DNA from: RUG11867 sp964472425
GTDB lineage: Bacteria; Bacillota_I; Bacilli_A; RF39; UBA660
DNA: 24,217 nucleotides
Direction of reading: 5' to 3'
Assembly (NCBI GenBank): GCA_964472425.1
Contig: CAYYLF010000015.1
Span: 1-24,217 of the forward strand
In this document: one piece after another, positions 1 to 7,778 of the stretch
Layout: each line of letters opens with the position of its first letter
Position numbering within the stretch: the first letter of the stretch is position 1
Position numbers and translations under genes: made by a program
The notes under the pieces: model-generated
Seen by the model: only the letters and a program-made list of their open reading frames with translations
Told to the model about the DNA's origin: nothing
The model's database searches: none

Positions 1-16
1 CAGTGTTTGACTGGGT

Positions 17-331
17 TTGAAAGGTTTTTTGATACAAGCAACTGCAAAACTCCGGGGGCAACAGGAGTGGAACGGAGCCATATTGAATAGGTTTACTTCT
101 CACGAGTATTTGCATCTGATAGAGAGATTGGACCCGGCTCTTTTCTATGCCATCACGAGCGAGCTCATCGACGAGAATGCTTTGCAAAGAATCGAAATCG
201 AGAGTTTGAAGAGAATCAGACAGTTGCTTTTAGAGTTCGAAAGGGAACACAAAGGGGAACGTCGACAGGATGGGCAATACGTCATCAAACCAAAGTACAT
301 TTCGGAGCGCATATCTTTGAAAAGTCGTTGA
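17..331 (+). CDS. Small protein of unknown function (start uncertain)
   Basis: I do not recognise this protein. It has up to 104 residues, is mostly helical and charged in its second half, and shows no signal peptide, membrane segment or catalytic motif. There is no ATG start. An in-frame stop lies at 8-10, so the gene begins at TTG 17 or later. TTG 83 is an attractive alternative: GGAG at 74-77 lies 5 nt upstream, which would leave 82 residues. Leu is mostly TTG and Ile often ATA, as in neighbouring genes, which supports this frame being coding. The stop overlaps the -35 box of the next promoter. It could also be the 3' remnant of a larger gene, since the window cuts off its context. Confidence 0.45.
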   Translation: MKGFLIQATAKLRGQQEWNGAILNRFTSHEYLHLIERLDPALFYAITSELIDENALQRIEIESLKRIRQLLLEFEREHKGERRQDGQYVIKPKYISERISLKSR

Positions 332-356
332 TAGAGGAGAGTTGTTGTGGTAGAAT
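328..356 (+). promoter_or_regulatory. Promoter of the prepilin-like gene
   Basis: TTGATA (328-333), a 17-nt spacer and TAGAAT (351-356), with an extended -10 TGG at 348-350. The -35 overlaps the stop codon of the preceding ORF. Transcription should start near 363, giving a leader of under 20 nt with an AGGAA ribosome site at 369-373. Confidence 0.6.
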
Positions 357-380
357 TATGCGTAGAATAGGAATGGTTCT

Positions 381-809
381 ATGAAGAAAAACGGTTTTAC
401 TTTGGTCGAGTTGTTGGCCGTAATCGTAGTGCTCGCCATCATAATCATATTGGTCGCACCTTCTCTACTCGGGTCGGCAGACTCCACCAAGAAGAAGGCT
501 TTCGAAACGAAGGTCGGGTTAATCGAGACGAGCGCGGCTATATATGGTCAAGATAAATATCGGGTCATAGTGAACGCGGCCGAGAGAGGCGATAGTAACT
601 TTAGAATCGAGACCGAGGACGGAGTGAGGTATGCTATCGAGGTCAAAAGAGTCGGCGATTTGGTTCCCGATTATGTCGAGAAGGACAGAGAAACGGCCCC
701 GTATATTCAAGATCCGAGAGACAATTCGAAATCTTTGGACGATTATACTGTGACGATTAGAATAAACTTGAATACGAGAAAAGTGACGGCAGAATTCGAC
801 GAAAGTTGA
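381..809 (+). CDS. Type IV prepilin-like protein (class III signal peptide)
   Basis: This 142-residue protein opens with a textbook prepilin N-terminus: basic leader MKKNG, then FTLVELLAV and a hydrophobic helix to about residue 30. Prepilin peptidase should cut between G5 and F6, leaving the conserved Glu at +5 (E10). The remaining ~110 residues form a charged globular domain ending in a probable beta strand region (residues 122-140). Family knowledge: such proteins are pseudopilins of competence (ComGC/ComGD type) or type IV pilus/secretion systems. Unlike a com operon gene it has its own promoter and terminator and no pilus gene downstream, so it appears to be a solitary minor pilin. The exact subfamily cannot be assigned. 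It could contribute to DNA uptake or surface adhesion. Confidence 0.8.
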   Translation: MKKNGFTLVELLAVIVVLAIIIILVAPSLLGSADSTKKKAFETKVGLIETSAAIYGQDKYRVIVNAAERGDSNFRIETEDGVRYAIEVKRVGDLVPDYVEKDRETAPYIQDPRDNSKSLDDYTVTIRINLNTRKVTAEFDES

Positions 810-829
810 GTTTGGTAGCTTCACTTTTT
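802..829 (+). terminator. Rho-independent terminator overlapping the stop codon
   Basis: AAAGTTGAG (802-810) pairs with CTTCACTTT (819-827) with one mismatch, followed by a T-rich stretch. The TGA stop (807-809) lies in the left arm. Confidence 0.5.
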
Positions 830-830
830 C

Positions 831-859
831 TTTTCTAAAATGATAATTTGGTATATAAT
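831..859 (+). promoter_or_regulatory. Probable mutS promoter
   Basis: A perfect TATAAT at 854-859 sits 17 nt after a poor -35 (TTTTCT, 831-836). Transcription would start near 866, on top of the TTG at 865, which argues that mutS starts downstream at ATG 883. Confidence 0.5.
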
Positions 860-882
860 ACTTTTTGCGAGGTAACGGAATT

Positions 883-3423
883 ATGAAAATGAGCGAGGTT
901 AATTACGAAAATTTGAGTCCCATGATGAGACAGTACTACGATATTAAGAAGAATTACGAAGGAATCTTATTGTTTTATCGTCTAGGAGATTTTTACGAGA
1001 TGTTTTTCGAGGATGCTTTGCTCGCTAGTCGCGAGCTCAGTTTAACTTTGACAGGAAAAAATGCCGGGTTGTCGGAGAGGATTCCGATGTGTGGTGTACC
1101 TCATCATTCCGTCAAAAGTTACATTCAGGAAGCCATCAAAAAGGGGTTTAAGGTCGCAATTTGCGAGCAGATGGAAGACCCTAAGGAGACCAAAGGGATG
1201 GTCAAACGCGAAGTGACGGAAATCATCAGCAAGGGAACTCTTACGGATTTGGAATTTTTGGATACGAAGGATTTCAATTATTTGGGAAGCATTTTGGAGT
1301 ATCCTTCTTCGTATGTCATCACTTACGCGGACATCTCGACGGGCGAACTCAACACGGTTTCGATAGATAAAGAAGAGAACAGACTTTGGAATGTCGTTTT
1401 GAACAACGGTTTCAAAGAGGTCATCTTGGGAAGTTCGGTCGACGAGAAGATTTTGAGAGTTTTGAGAGATGTTTACAATATAGATGTTTCGCGGTCGGAC
1501 GGTCTATTCGAAGGAGAAATACCCTTTTCTTTAGAGGGACTAGATTTGAAGTCCGTGACGGGAATAAAACACATTCTCTATTATCTTTCGGTGAGAGAAC
1601 TAAAGAATATCGACCATTTTAAAGCGGTAAGTGTACTTCACGACGAGGCATATTTGAGTATGGATGTGCACACGATTCGGAATTTGGAGTTGTTCGAGAC
1701 TTTGAGATTGAAGGAGAGACAGAATTCACTTTTGTGGCTCGTCGACAAGTGCAAGACGGCCATGGGGTCGCGAAGGCTCAAGGCGTGGATGTTGAAACCG
1801 CTCAGGAACAGAGCCAAAATCGAGGCTAGATACGATAAAATCGACAAGTTGAACGAGTGCTTCATGCTTCGAAGCGAACTTGCCCTAGCTCTATACGAAG
1901 TGTACGACATAGAAAGACTCTGTGGAAAGGTGTCCGCGGGTAATGCGAATGCGAGAGATTTGTTGCAGTTAGATAATTCTTTGAAGGTTTTGCCGGAGAT
2001 AAACAGAATCGTTCGCGAGCTGGGGTTCGATTACGAAATCGAGGTTTTTGCAGAGTTGCACGAATTGATAAGTCGCGCGATTAGTGAAGAGGCCCCGATA
2101 ACTTTGAAGGATGGGTCTTTAATCAAAGATGGGTACGACGAGGAATTGGACGAGCTCAAGAGCATCAGACGAGGCGGCAAAGATTTCATAAATTCGATAG
2201 AGGAACAGGCAAGGGAGCTTACCGGTATACCGAGTTTGAAGGTCGGTTACAATAAAGTGTTCGGCTATTTTATCGAGGTTACGAATTCTAATAAGGACAA
2301 AATCAAAGAGGAGTTTGGATGGATACGGAAACAGACGCTCGTCAATGCGGAGAGGTACATTAGTCCCGAGCTCAAGGAAAAGGAAAGCCTCATTTTGACC
2401 GCGGAGGAGAAAATCATCGAACTCGAGTACAATCTTTTCTTGGAAGTGCGAGATAAGGTTCGTTCGGAGGTCGAAGGATTGACGAGATTGGCCGGATATC
2501 TGAGCGAGATAGACGCGTTGGTGTCGTTGTCCGTCGTCAGCGAAGAGGCGTCTTTGGTGAGACCCGAGCTCAACGAAAGTGGTGTCGTCAATATCGTGTC
2601 AGGTAGACATCCGGTTGTCGAATATGTGAGTGACAAGGAGTATGTACCGAACGACGTATTCATGGACGAACAGGTGACGACTCTTCTCATCACGGGACCA
2701 AACATGAGCGGTAAGTCGACTTATATGAGGGAGCTTGCCATAATAGTCGTGCTCGCCCAGATGGGGTCGTTCGTTCCAGCCGCGAGTGCCAGTTTACCTA
2801 TATTTGACAAAATATTTACGAGAATCGGAGCGAGTGACGATTTGGTAAGCGGGGAGAGTACGTTCATGGTCGAGATGAAGGAGGCGAACAATGCCATCCA
2901 AAATGCGACGGCGAACAGCCTCATTCTCTTCGACGAGTTGGGACGAGGGACAGCCACATACGACGGGATGAGCTTGGCAAAGTCAATTTTGGAGTACGTA
3001 GATGCGAACATCCATTGTAAGACTTTGTTTTCGACGCATTATCACGAGTTGACCGAACTTGCAGACGAGGTGCCTTCGATAAAGAATGTGCACGTAAGTG
3101 CAAAAGAGGAAAATGGCCAGGTCTATTTCTTACACAAGATAGAAGATGGGCCGGTCGACAAGAGTTACGGCATACACGTCGCCAAGTTGTCCGGGATGCC
3201 CGATGCACTCATAAAAAGGGCCGAGGAGATACTTAGAAGTTACGAAAGACAGGAAGCCGGAAAGCCAGTCCGAGAGTCTAACAGTTCTGCTCAGATGAGT
3301 TTCGATTTTACTCCGAAAGAGAAGAGCGAAGTCGAGAAATATATCGAGGAAGCGGACTTGGATGCGATGAGGCCAAAAGATGCTTTGGATTTGCTTTATT
3401 CTTTAAAAGATATGTTGAAGTGA
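883..3423 (+). CDS. mutS: DNA mismatch repair protein MutS
   Basis: MutS recognises base mismatches and small loops and starts methyl-independent mismatch repair. It is a cytosolic DNA-bound dimer. From ATG 883 it has 846 residues, normal for a Firmicutes MutS1. The mismatch-reading F-x-E motif is F37-Y38-E39 in GDFYEMF. The Walker A GPNMSGKST starts at residue 605, followed by Walker B LILFDELGRG and the signature THYHEL. Connector, core/lever and clamp regions lie between. The C-terminus ends in a helical segment like the beta-clamp/tetramerisation tail. ATG 883 has GAGGT at 869-873 upstream and follows the predicted transcription start. ATG 889 is the only close alternative. No mutL follows, unlike the usual mutS-mutL pair; the next gene belongs to the threonine operon. 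Confidence 0.97.
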   Translation: MKMSEVNYENLSPMMRQYYDIKKNYEGILLFYRLGDFYEMFFEDALLASRELSLTLTGKNAGLSERIPMCGVPHHSVKSYIQEAIKKGFKVAICEQMEDPKETKGMVKREVTEIISKGTLTDLEFLDTKDFNYLGSILEYPSSYVITYADISTGELNTVSIDKEENRLWNVVLNNGFKEVILGSSVDEKILRVLRDVYNIDVSRSDGLFEGEIPFSLEGLDLKSVTGIKHILYYLSVRELKNIDHFKAVSVLHDEAYLSMDVHTIRNLELFETLRLKERQNSLLWLVDKCKTAMGSRRLKAWMLKPLRNRAKIEARYDKIDKLNECFMLRSELALALYEVYDIERLCGKVSAGNANARDLLQLDNSLKVLPEINRIVRELGFDYEIEVFAELHELISRAISEEAPITLKDGSLIKDGYDEELDELKSIRRGGKDFINSIEEQARELTGIPSLKVGYNKVFGYFIEVTNSNKDKIKEEFGWIRKQTLVNAERYISPELKEKESLILTAEEKIIELEYNLFLEVRDKVRSEVEGLTRLAGYLSEIDALVSLSVVSEEASLVRPELNESGVVNIVSGRHPVVEYVSDKEYVPNDVFMDEQVTTLLITGPNMSGKSTYMRELAIIVVLAQMGSFVPAASASLPIFDKIFTRIGASDDLVSGESTFMVEMKEANNAIQNATANSLILFDELGRGTATYDGMSLAKSILEYVDANIHCKTLFSTHYHELTELADEVPSIKNVHVSAKEENGQVYFLHKIEDGPVDKSYGIHVAKLSGMPDALIKRAEEILRSYERQEAGKPVRESNSSAQMSFDFTPKEKSEVEKYIEEADLDAMRPKDALDLLYSLKDMLK

Positions 3424-3450
3424 TATTCGGACATAAAGGACAGGTAATCG

Positions 3451-3479
3451 TTGCAAAAGTCCTATAAAAGTGCTAATAT
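3451..3479 (+). promoter_or_regulatory. Promoter of the threonine T-box operon
   Basis: TTGCAA (3451-3456), 17 nt, TAATAT (3474-3479), with an extended -10 TGC at 3471-3473. The expected start is near 3486, just before T-box stem I. Confidence 0.65.
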
Positions 3480-3485
3480 ATAGAT

Positions 3486-3695
3486 GTAAATTTGAGATGA
3501 AAGACACGATTCTAGTTAGAGTTCAGAAACGAAAAGAGATTTGACGGTGGGTGAAAAGTCAGACTGATGGGCTAGAGTTACTACTTTCGGAGAGGGCTAA
3601 TAAGCCACGGGTTGCTCCCGTTAGAGGGTTTAGAGATAAAGAAAAAGGATGGTACCGTGCTCTTTTGAGAGCACTCCTTGGGAGCCGTCCTTTTT
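3486..3695 (+). promoter_or_regulatory. T-box leader, threonine-specific (specifier ACU)
   Basis: This cis-acting RNA senses uncharged tRNA and lets RNA polymerase pass the terminator only when the tRNA is uncharged. Stem I is closed by GAAAG (3499-3503) with CTTTC (3584-3588). Above it an internal loop has ACACGA on the 5' side and TTACTA (3578-3583) on the 3' side, capped by TTCTAG/CTAGAG (3510-3515/3572-3577). The loop therefore displays ACU (3580-3582) followed by the usual purine, a threonine specifier. A hairpin with ACGGG/CCCGT arms (about 3607-3621) sits where stem III is expected. The T-box sequence is AGGATGGTACCGTG (3646-3659). The antiterminator is AAGGA/TCCTT (3645-3649/3675-3679), the 7-nt bulge TGGTACC and GTGCTCT/AGAGCAC. 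The UGGU in the bulge would pair with ACCA, predicting a tRNA-Thr with discriminator A. Confidence 0.93.
3642..3695 (+). terminator. T-box intrinsic terminator (alternative fold)
   Basis: AAAAAGGATGG (3642-3652) pairs over 11 bp with CCGTCCTTTTT (3685-3695), ending in a T run. It is mutually exclusive with the antiterminator because both use the AAGGA at 3645-3649. Confidence 0.88.
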
Positions 3696-3728
3696 ATAAT
3701 TTGCAACTAGAGAAGGAGGTGTAAATAC

Positions 3729-5291
3729 ATGGAAGAGAGGATACGCGAGTTGATTCGTTCGGGCGAAAAGGTCACGACCGAATTCAAATTAGCAGAAAGG
3801 GAATTACCTAAAAGTTTATTCGAGTCTATTTGTGCGATGCTCAATAGAAATGGCGGGCATATCATACTGGGTGTAAAAGATTCCGGTGAAATCGTCGGGG
3901 TCGATTCGAGTTCTATCGAAAAAATGAAGAAAAATTTTGCAAATGCTTGCAATAACAAAGAGATTTTGTTTCCGACAATCAGATTGGTCATGGAAGATTA
4001 CGTAATCGATGACAAATATATTTTGTATATTTTCGTTCCTAATTCGGAAGAGGTTCATAGAACAAAATTTAAGATTTTCGATAGAAACGAGAATGGAGAT
4101 TACGAGATTACGGATAGTACAGTTCAGATTGCGAATGCTTATACTCGCAAGAAAAACATCGATTATGAGAACAAAATCTTTCCGTTTATAACTTTGGATG
4201 ATTTGCGAACAGATTTAATCGATTTTGCACGCAAAAGAGCCGTTATAAGGAGTAAAAATCATCCTTGGGGTTCTATGAGTGACATGGAATTGTTGAAAAA
4301 TGCTTCTTTGTATAAGCAGGATGCCGAGACTGGTAAATCTGGTATAACGTTGGCTGGAATTTTATTGTTTGGTAAGGATACTACTATCGCATCGGCCATT
4401 CCATATTATAGGAATGATTGTATTTTGAGAATACATGATTTAGAGCGATACGATGATAGAGATGATGTGCGAACTAATTTGATAGATTCATATCAAAGAA
4501 TGACGGCTTTCATAGCGAAACATTTAAACGATAAGTTTTATTTAGACGGGATGATGAGAATTAGTCCGAGAGATGAAATTGCTCGCGAATTGGTCGCGAA
4601 TATGCTCATTCATAGAGAATTATCCGATTCTAGTGTATCTAGATTAATAATCTATAAAGAAAGAATTTATGCAGAAAATGCTAGCAAATCGAAAATGATA
4701 GGATTCATAGATCCAAATACGTTCGTGCCAGTACCAAAGAATCCAACCATAGCAAAGATTTTTAGAGAAATAGGCTTTGCAGATGAGTTGGGTTCTGGGT
4801 TTGGCAAACTTATTAAATATACAAAGATTTATTCTGGCAAAGTTCCTCTATTTAAAGAGGGGGATATGTTTCAAGTTACAATACCTTTAGATGATATAGC
4901 GATTACGAAAACGAACATTTCGGCTAAAGAAAATATCAATAGTGAACATCAATCATGCGAAAGTGAACATCAAGCAAAACTTAGTCGTACAGGGAATAAG
5001 TTAGAAAACGTACAAGATAATGCAGAAAACGTACAAGATAATGTAAAAAACGTACAAGAAAAAGAATTGTCGAGAAAAAAGAATTATGAATTGTCAATTT
5101 TAGATTTTTGTAAAACTCCTAAGACGAGTTCGGAGATTCAGGAATATATTGGGATAAAGAATAGAGCTTATTTTCAGTCGAAAATTTTAAAAAAATTGAT
5201 TGAAAGCGATAAAATAAGATTTACTAATTCGAATAAAAATAGCAGAAACCAAAAATACTATACTAATATGGAAAAGAGGAAAAATAAATGA
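3729..5291 (+). CDS. AlbA_2 / HATPase_c_4 regulator-like protein (COG2865 type) between the T-box and thrS
   Basis: This 520-residue protein has the COG2865 plan. An N-terminal AlbA_2 (Schlafen-type) domain lies at about residues 10-130 (EFKLAERE, then the NRNGGHIILGVKDSG core). A divergent GHKL-like ATPase part follows at about 270-390 (ARELVANMLIHREL, then GFADELGSGFGKLI). A low-complexity linker (405-446) precedes a C-terminal winged-helix-like segment (LDFCKTPKTSSEIQEYIG, ending SRNQKYY). Family members are called putative transcriptional regulators or nucleic-acid-binding proteins; biochemical roles are poorly defined. Some have defence or mobile-element contexts. The gene sits behind a strong site, AGAAGGAGGTG (3711-3721), and its stop overlaps the thrS start (ATGA, 5288-5291), so thrS translation is probably coupled to it. 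Its second half is visibly more A-rich than thrS or mutS, suggesting a transferred gene. Its cellular target is unknown. Confidence 0.85.
   Translation: MEERIRELIRSGEKVTTEFKLAERELPKSLFESICAMLNRNGGHIILGVKDSGEIVGVDSSSIEKMKKNFANACNNKEILFPTIRLVMEDYVIDDKYILYIFVPNSEEVHRTKFKIFDRNENGDYEITDSTVQIANAYTRKKNIDYENKIFPFITLDDLRTDLIDFARKRAVIRSKNHPWGSMSDMELLKNASLYKQDAETGKSGITLAGILLFGKDTTIASAIPYYRNDCILRIHDLERYDDRDDVRTNLIDSYQRMTAFIAKHLNDKFYLDGMMRISPRDEIARELVANMLIHRELSDSSVSRLIIYKERIYAENASKSKMIGFIDPNTFVPVPKNPTIAKIFREIGFADELGSGFGKLIKYTKIYSGKVPLFKEGDMFQVTIPLDDIAITKTNISAKENINSEHQSCESEHQAKLSRTGNKLENVQDNAENVQDNVKNVQEKELSRKKNYELSILDFCKTPKTSSEIQEYIGIKNRAYFQSKILKKLIESDKIRFTNSNKNSRNQKYYTNMEKRKNK
4941..5066 (+). repeat. Two sets of 21-bp coding repeats in the linker of the AlbA_2 protein
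   Basis: AGTGAACATCAA occurs at 4941-4952 and 4962-4973, 21 bp apart (peptides SEHQSCE and SEHQAKL). A second 21-bp unit starts at 5004, 5025 and 5046 (ENVQDNA, ENVQDNV, KNVQEKE). Both sets have a 7-residue period, which suits an extended or coiled linker. Such repeats can change copy number by slippage. Confidence 0.8.
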
Positions 5292-7024
5292 GAAATTTTA
5301 AAGAAGAAAAAGAATTGAATGTGTTAAATCACAGTTGTGCACATCTCTTGGCTCAGGCAATCAAGCATCTTTATCCGGAGGCCAAGTTTTGGGTAGGTCC
5401 AGTCGTCGAAGAGGGTTTCTATTACGATATAGATCTCGGAGATAAGGTCATCACGGACGAGGATATCCCGAAAATAGAAGCAGAAATGAAGAAGTGTGCG
5501 AAGGCCGACAAGTACATAGTGAGAAACGAGATAAGCAAGGATGAAGCCTTAAAAATGTTCGCGGACGACGAGTACAAGGTCGATTTGATTTCGAGAATGG
5601 ACGAGGACGAGACGGTCATAAGTACCTATACGCAAGGGGACTTCACGGACCTTTGCCGTGGGCCGCACGTCAATTCGACCAAGGAGTTGAAGAACTTTAA
5701 ACTTACGAAGTTCAGTGGTGCCTATTGGAAGGGGGACGCGAACAATAAAGTTTTGCAAAGAATCTACGGAGTGTGTTTCCCGACCAAGGAAGAGTTGGAT
5801 GCTCACTTGGCCGAGTTAGAGGAGGCCAAAGAAAGAGACCACAGGAAGCTAGGCAAGGACTTGGGCATATTCATGTTCGCCGATTTGGTCGGAAAAGGTC
5901 TTCCGATGTGGCTTCCGAACGGGTTCATAGTTCGTCATGCGTTGGTCGAGTATATTACCGAAAAAGAGACGAAACTCGGATACAAGCATGTCATGACTCC
6001 GTCTTTAGGCAATGTCGATTTGTACAAGACCAGCGGACATTGGGACCATTATAAAGAGGACATGTTCCCTAAAATGGAACTAGACAACGAGGCTTACGTA
6101 CTTCGTCCGATGAATTGTCCTCATCATATGATGATATACAAGAATTTCCTGCATTCTTACAGAGATTTACCATTGCGCTTGGCCGAAATTGCGAACGATT
6201 TCAGATACGAGGCGAGCGGGGCTTGTTGTGGAATAGAGAGGACGAGGGCGTTTACCCAAAACGATTCGCACATCTTCTGTACTCCGGAGCAAATCGAGTC
6301 GGAAATCAAAGGGGTCATCGATTTGATTTTGGACGTCTACAAGGATTTCGGGTTCGAGAATTACAAGTTCAGATTGTCTTTGAGAGATAAAAAGAATACG
6401 GATAAGTATTTCGGAAACGACGAGCTTTGGGAGAAGAGTGAGGCCGCCTTGAGAAAGATTTTGTCCGAGTCCGGGGCCGAGTATTACGAGGCCGAAGGGG
6501 AAGCCGCTTTCTATGGTCCCAAAATCGACGTTCAGGTCAAGAGTGCGATAGGGCACGACGTGACTTTGTCGACCGTACAGTTGGATTATCAATTGCCAGA
6601 GCGGTTCGAACTCGAATACGTGAATGAGGAAGGTAAAAAGGTTCGTCCAGTAGTCATCCACAGGGCTATATTGGGTTCTTTGGATAGGTTCATCGCTTTC
6701 CTTTTGGAGGAGACGAAAGGCGTACTTCCGATTTGGCTCGCGCCTACTCAAGTGTACGTCATTCCGGTTAACAACGAATCTCATAGCGATTATGCTTCTA
6801 ACGTCGCCAAGGAATTGGAAGATGCCGGTTTCAGAGTAGAATTGGATCTTCGAAATGAAAAGTTATCTTACAAGATGCGCGAAAGCCAAGTTAGAAAAGT
6901 TCCCGTTACTTTGATTTTAGGCGACAACGAAATGGAGAATGAAGTGGTCAGTTATAGGCTCATAGGTTCCAGAGATACGACGACTTGTACGTTCGAAGAG
7001 TTAGTTGAATTCTTGAGAAAGTAG
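5288..7024 (+). CDS. thrS: Threonyl-tRNA synthetase lacking the TGS domain
   Basis: Class II synthetase charging tRNA-Thr in the cytosol. It has 578 residues against about 640 in typical bacterial ThrRS. The missing part is the N-terminal TGS domain: the editing-domain motif HSCAH is already at H15/H19, about 58 residues earlier than in E. coli. The editing site looks intact (H15, H19, C123 and H127 in CRGPH). The catalytic core has zinc ligands C277 (MNCPHH), H328 (NDSHIF) and H458 (VVIHRA), and motif 2 around NDFRYEASGACCG. The anticodon-binding domain runs from about 484 to 578. The start ATG overlaps the previous stop (ATGA). Its own ribosome site, AGAGGA (5275-5280), is weaker than the one after the T-box. 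There is no in-frame extension that could encode TGS, because the preceding gene occupies that sequence in another frame. Confidence 0.96.
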   Translation: MRNFKEEKELNVLNHSCAHLLAQAIKHLYPEAKFWVGPVVEEGFYYDIDLGDKVITDEDIPKIEAEMKKCAKADKYIVRNEISKDEALKMFADDEYKVDLISRMDEDETVISTYTQGDFTDLCRGPHVNSTKELKNFKLTKFSGAYWKGDANNKVLQRIYGVCFPTKEELDAHLAELEEAKERDHRKLGKDLGIFMFADLVGKGLPMWLPNGFIVRHALVEYITEKETKLGYKHVMTPSLGNVDLYKTSGHWDHYKEDMFPKMELDNEAYVLRPMNCPHHMMIYKNFLHSYRDLPLRLAEIANDFRYEASGACCGIERTRAFTQNDSHIFCTPEQIESEIKGVIDLILDVYKDFGFENYKFRLSLRDKKNTDKYFGNDELWEKSEAALRKILSESGAEYYEAEGEAAFYGPKIDVQVKSAIGHDVTLSTVQLDYQLPERFELEYVNEEGKKVRPVVIHRAILGSLDRFIAFLLEETKGVLPIWLAPTQVYVIPVNNESHSDYASNVAKELEDAGFRVELDLRNEKLSYKMRESQVRKVPVTLILGDNEMENEVVSYRLIGSRDTTTCTFEELVEFLRK

Positions 7025-7030
7025 GATACC

Positions 7031-7441
7031 ATGGATATCAATTTGATAACTTTAAATACGAAAGGGCGCGTCGATTTCGATGGAGTGCCGAATTTCGATA
7101 ATTACAGTGACAAGTCCATCAAAGAGTTTCGCAATCTTCGTTGTACGGGATATATATTGGACAACGGGACGGAGGATTACGAGGTGAATTTTCGCTTGAC
7201 GGGGGAGATGATACTCGCCAGTGCCATCAACAATTCGGATGTTCCGTGTCAATTGGATATCAGATTCGACGATTTTGTAACCAATTTGGTCGAGAATTAT
7301 AAAAAAAGTGCAAATTTACTTGATATTTTGCCAATATTATGGGAAAATATATTGCTAGAAGTTCCCATTCGCGCGGTCAACGAGACGGATGAGTTTGTGA
7401 AGACCGAAGGTGTCGGTTGGGAAGTACTCAAGGATGAGTAA
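7031..7441 (+). CDS. YceD/DUF177 family protein
   Basis: This 136-residue protein lies directly upstream of rpmF, the conserved location of YceD (DUF177). The family pattern is visible: an N-terminal beta-rich half with LRCTGYILDN, then the diagnostic DILPILWENILLEVPIRAV near residues 97-115. The cysteine-containing tail seen in many YceD proteins (CxxxC...GLCP) is absent, as in some Firmicutes members. Family knowledge: YceD is linked to 23S rRNA accumulation and ribosome assembly in E. coli and plants; the role here is inferred. It begins 6 nt after thrS stops, so it should be on the T-box transcript. Confidence 0.8.
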   Translation: MDINLITLNTKGRVDFDGVPNFDNYSDKSIKEFRNLRCTGYILDNGTEDYEVNFRLTGEMILASAINNSDVPCQLDIRFDDFVTNLVENYKKSANLLDILPILWENILLEVPIRAVNETDEFVKTEGVGWEVLKDE

Positions 7442-7461
7442 GATAAAAGGAGGAGAGAAAC

Positions 7462-7659
7462 ATGGCAGTTCCATTTAGAAGAACGAGTAAAACTAAGAAG
7501 AGAATGCGTCGCACACATCTCAAAAAGTCTGTACCAGGAATGACGACTTGTCCGAATTGTGGTGCCTCATTAAGACCACACAGAGTCTGTACAGAATGTG
7601 GTTACTATAAAAATAAAGAAGTTATAGCGGTAACTGAAACCCAAGAAGAAGAGAAGTAG
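7462..7659 (+). CDS. rpmF: 50S ribosomal protein L32
   Basis: A 65-residue protein with the L32 N-terminus MAVPFRRTSKTKKRMRRTH and a four-cysteine zinc ribbon CPNCG...CTECG (about residues 30-47). L32 is a small protein of the large ribosomal subunit. The acidic tail (TETQEEEK) is normal. A strong ribosome site AAAGGAGG lies at 7446-7453. It is the last gene of the operon. No promoter of its own was seen, so L32 synthesis may partly depend on the threonine T-box unless one lies inside thrS. Confidence 0.96.
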   Translation: MAVPFRRTSKTKKRMRRTHLKKSVPGMTTCPNCGASLRPHRVCTECGYYKNKEVIAVTETQEEEK

Positions 7660-7671
7660 TTTCTCTTTTTT
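7649..7671 (+). terminator. Terminator of the thrS-rpmF operon
   Basis: AAGAGAA (7649-7655), loop GTAGT, TTCTCTT (7661-7667) and further T. The rpmF stop TAG (7657-7659) lies in the loop. Confidence 0.75.
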
Positions 7672-7721
7672 CGTGGGCGAGGGCCTGGGAAGCATTTTAC
7701 ATCCATCGAGTGATGCTTTTC

Positions 7722-7750
7722 TTTACAATGGGGACAATTTATTATAAAAT
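7722..7750 (+). promoter_or_regulatory. Promoter of the rhomboid gene
   Basis: TTTACA (7722-7727), 17 nt, TAAAAT (7745-7750). The start near 7757 lies downstream of GTG 7710 and so supports translation from ATG 7779. Confidence 0.5.
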
Positions 7751-7778
7751 ATATATTACGAAAAGAGGTCGTGTGCGA

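Noticed and set aside
1..90. Open frame from the window edge ending at TAG 88-90, possibly the tail of an upstream gene
   Set aside because: Only 29 codons, no motif, and codon choice is less like the neighbours than the overlapping frame; undecidable without upstream sequence.
865..882. TTG 865 as mutS start
   Set aside because: It coincides with the expected transcription start and lies upstream of the GAGGT site; ATG 883 fits the family start.
6167..6784. Long open frame (205 codons) on the minus strand across thrS
   Set aside because: It is antisense to conserved thrS motifs, has no ribosome site or promoter, and its protein resembles no family; it mirrors the codon bias of thrS.
7710..7778. 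GTG 7710 as start of the rhomboid gene
   Set aside because: It lies upstream of the predicted promoter, and ATG 7779 has a well-placed ribosome site.
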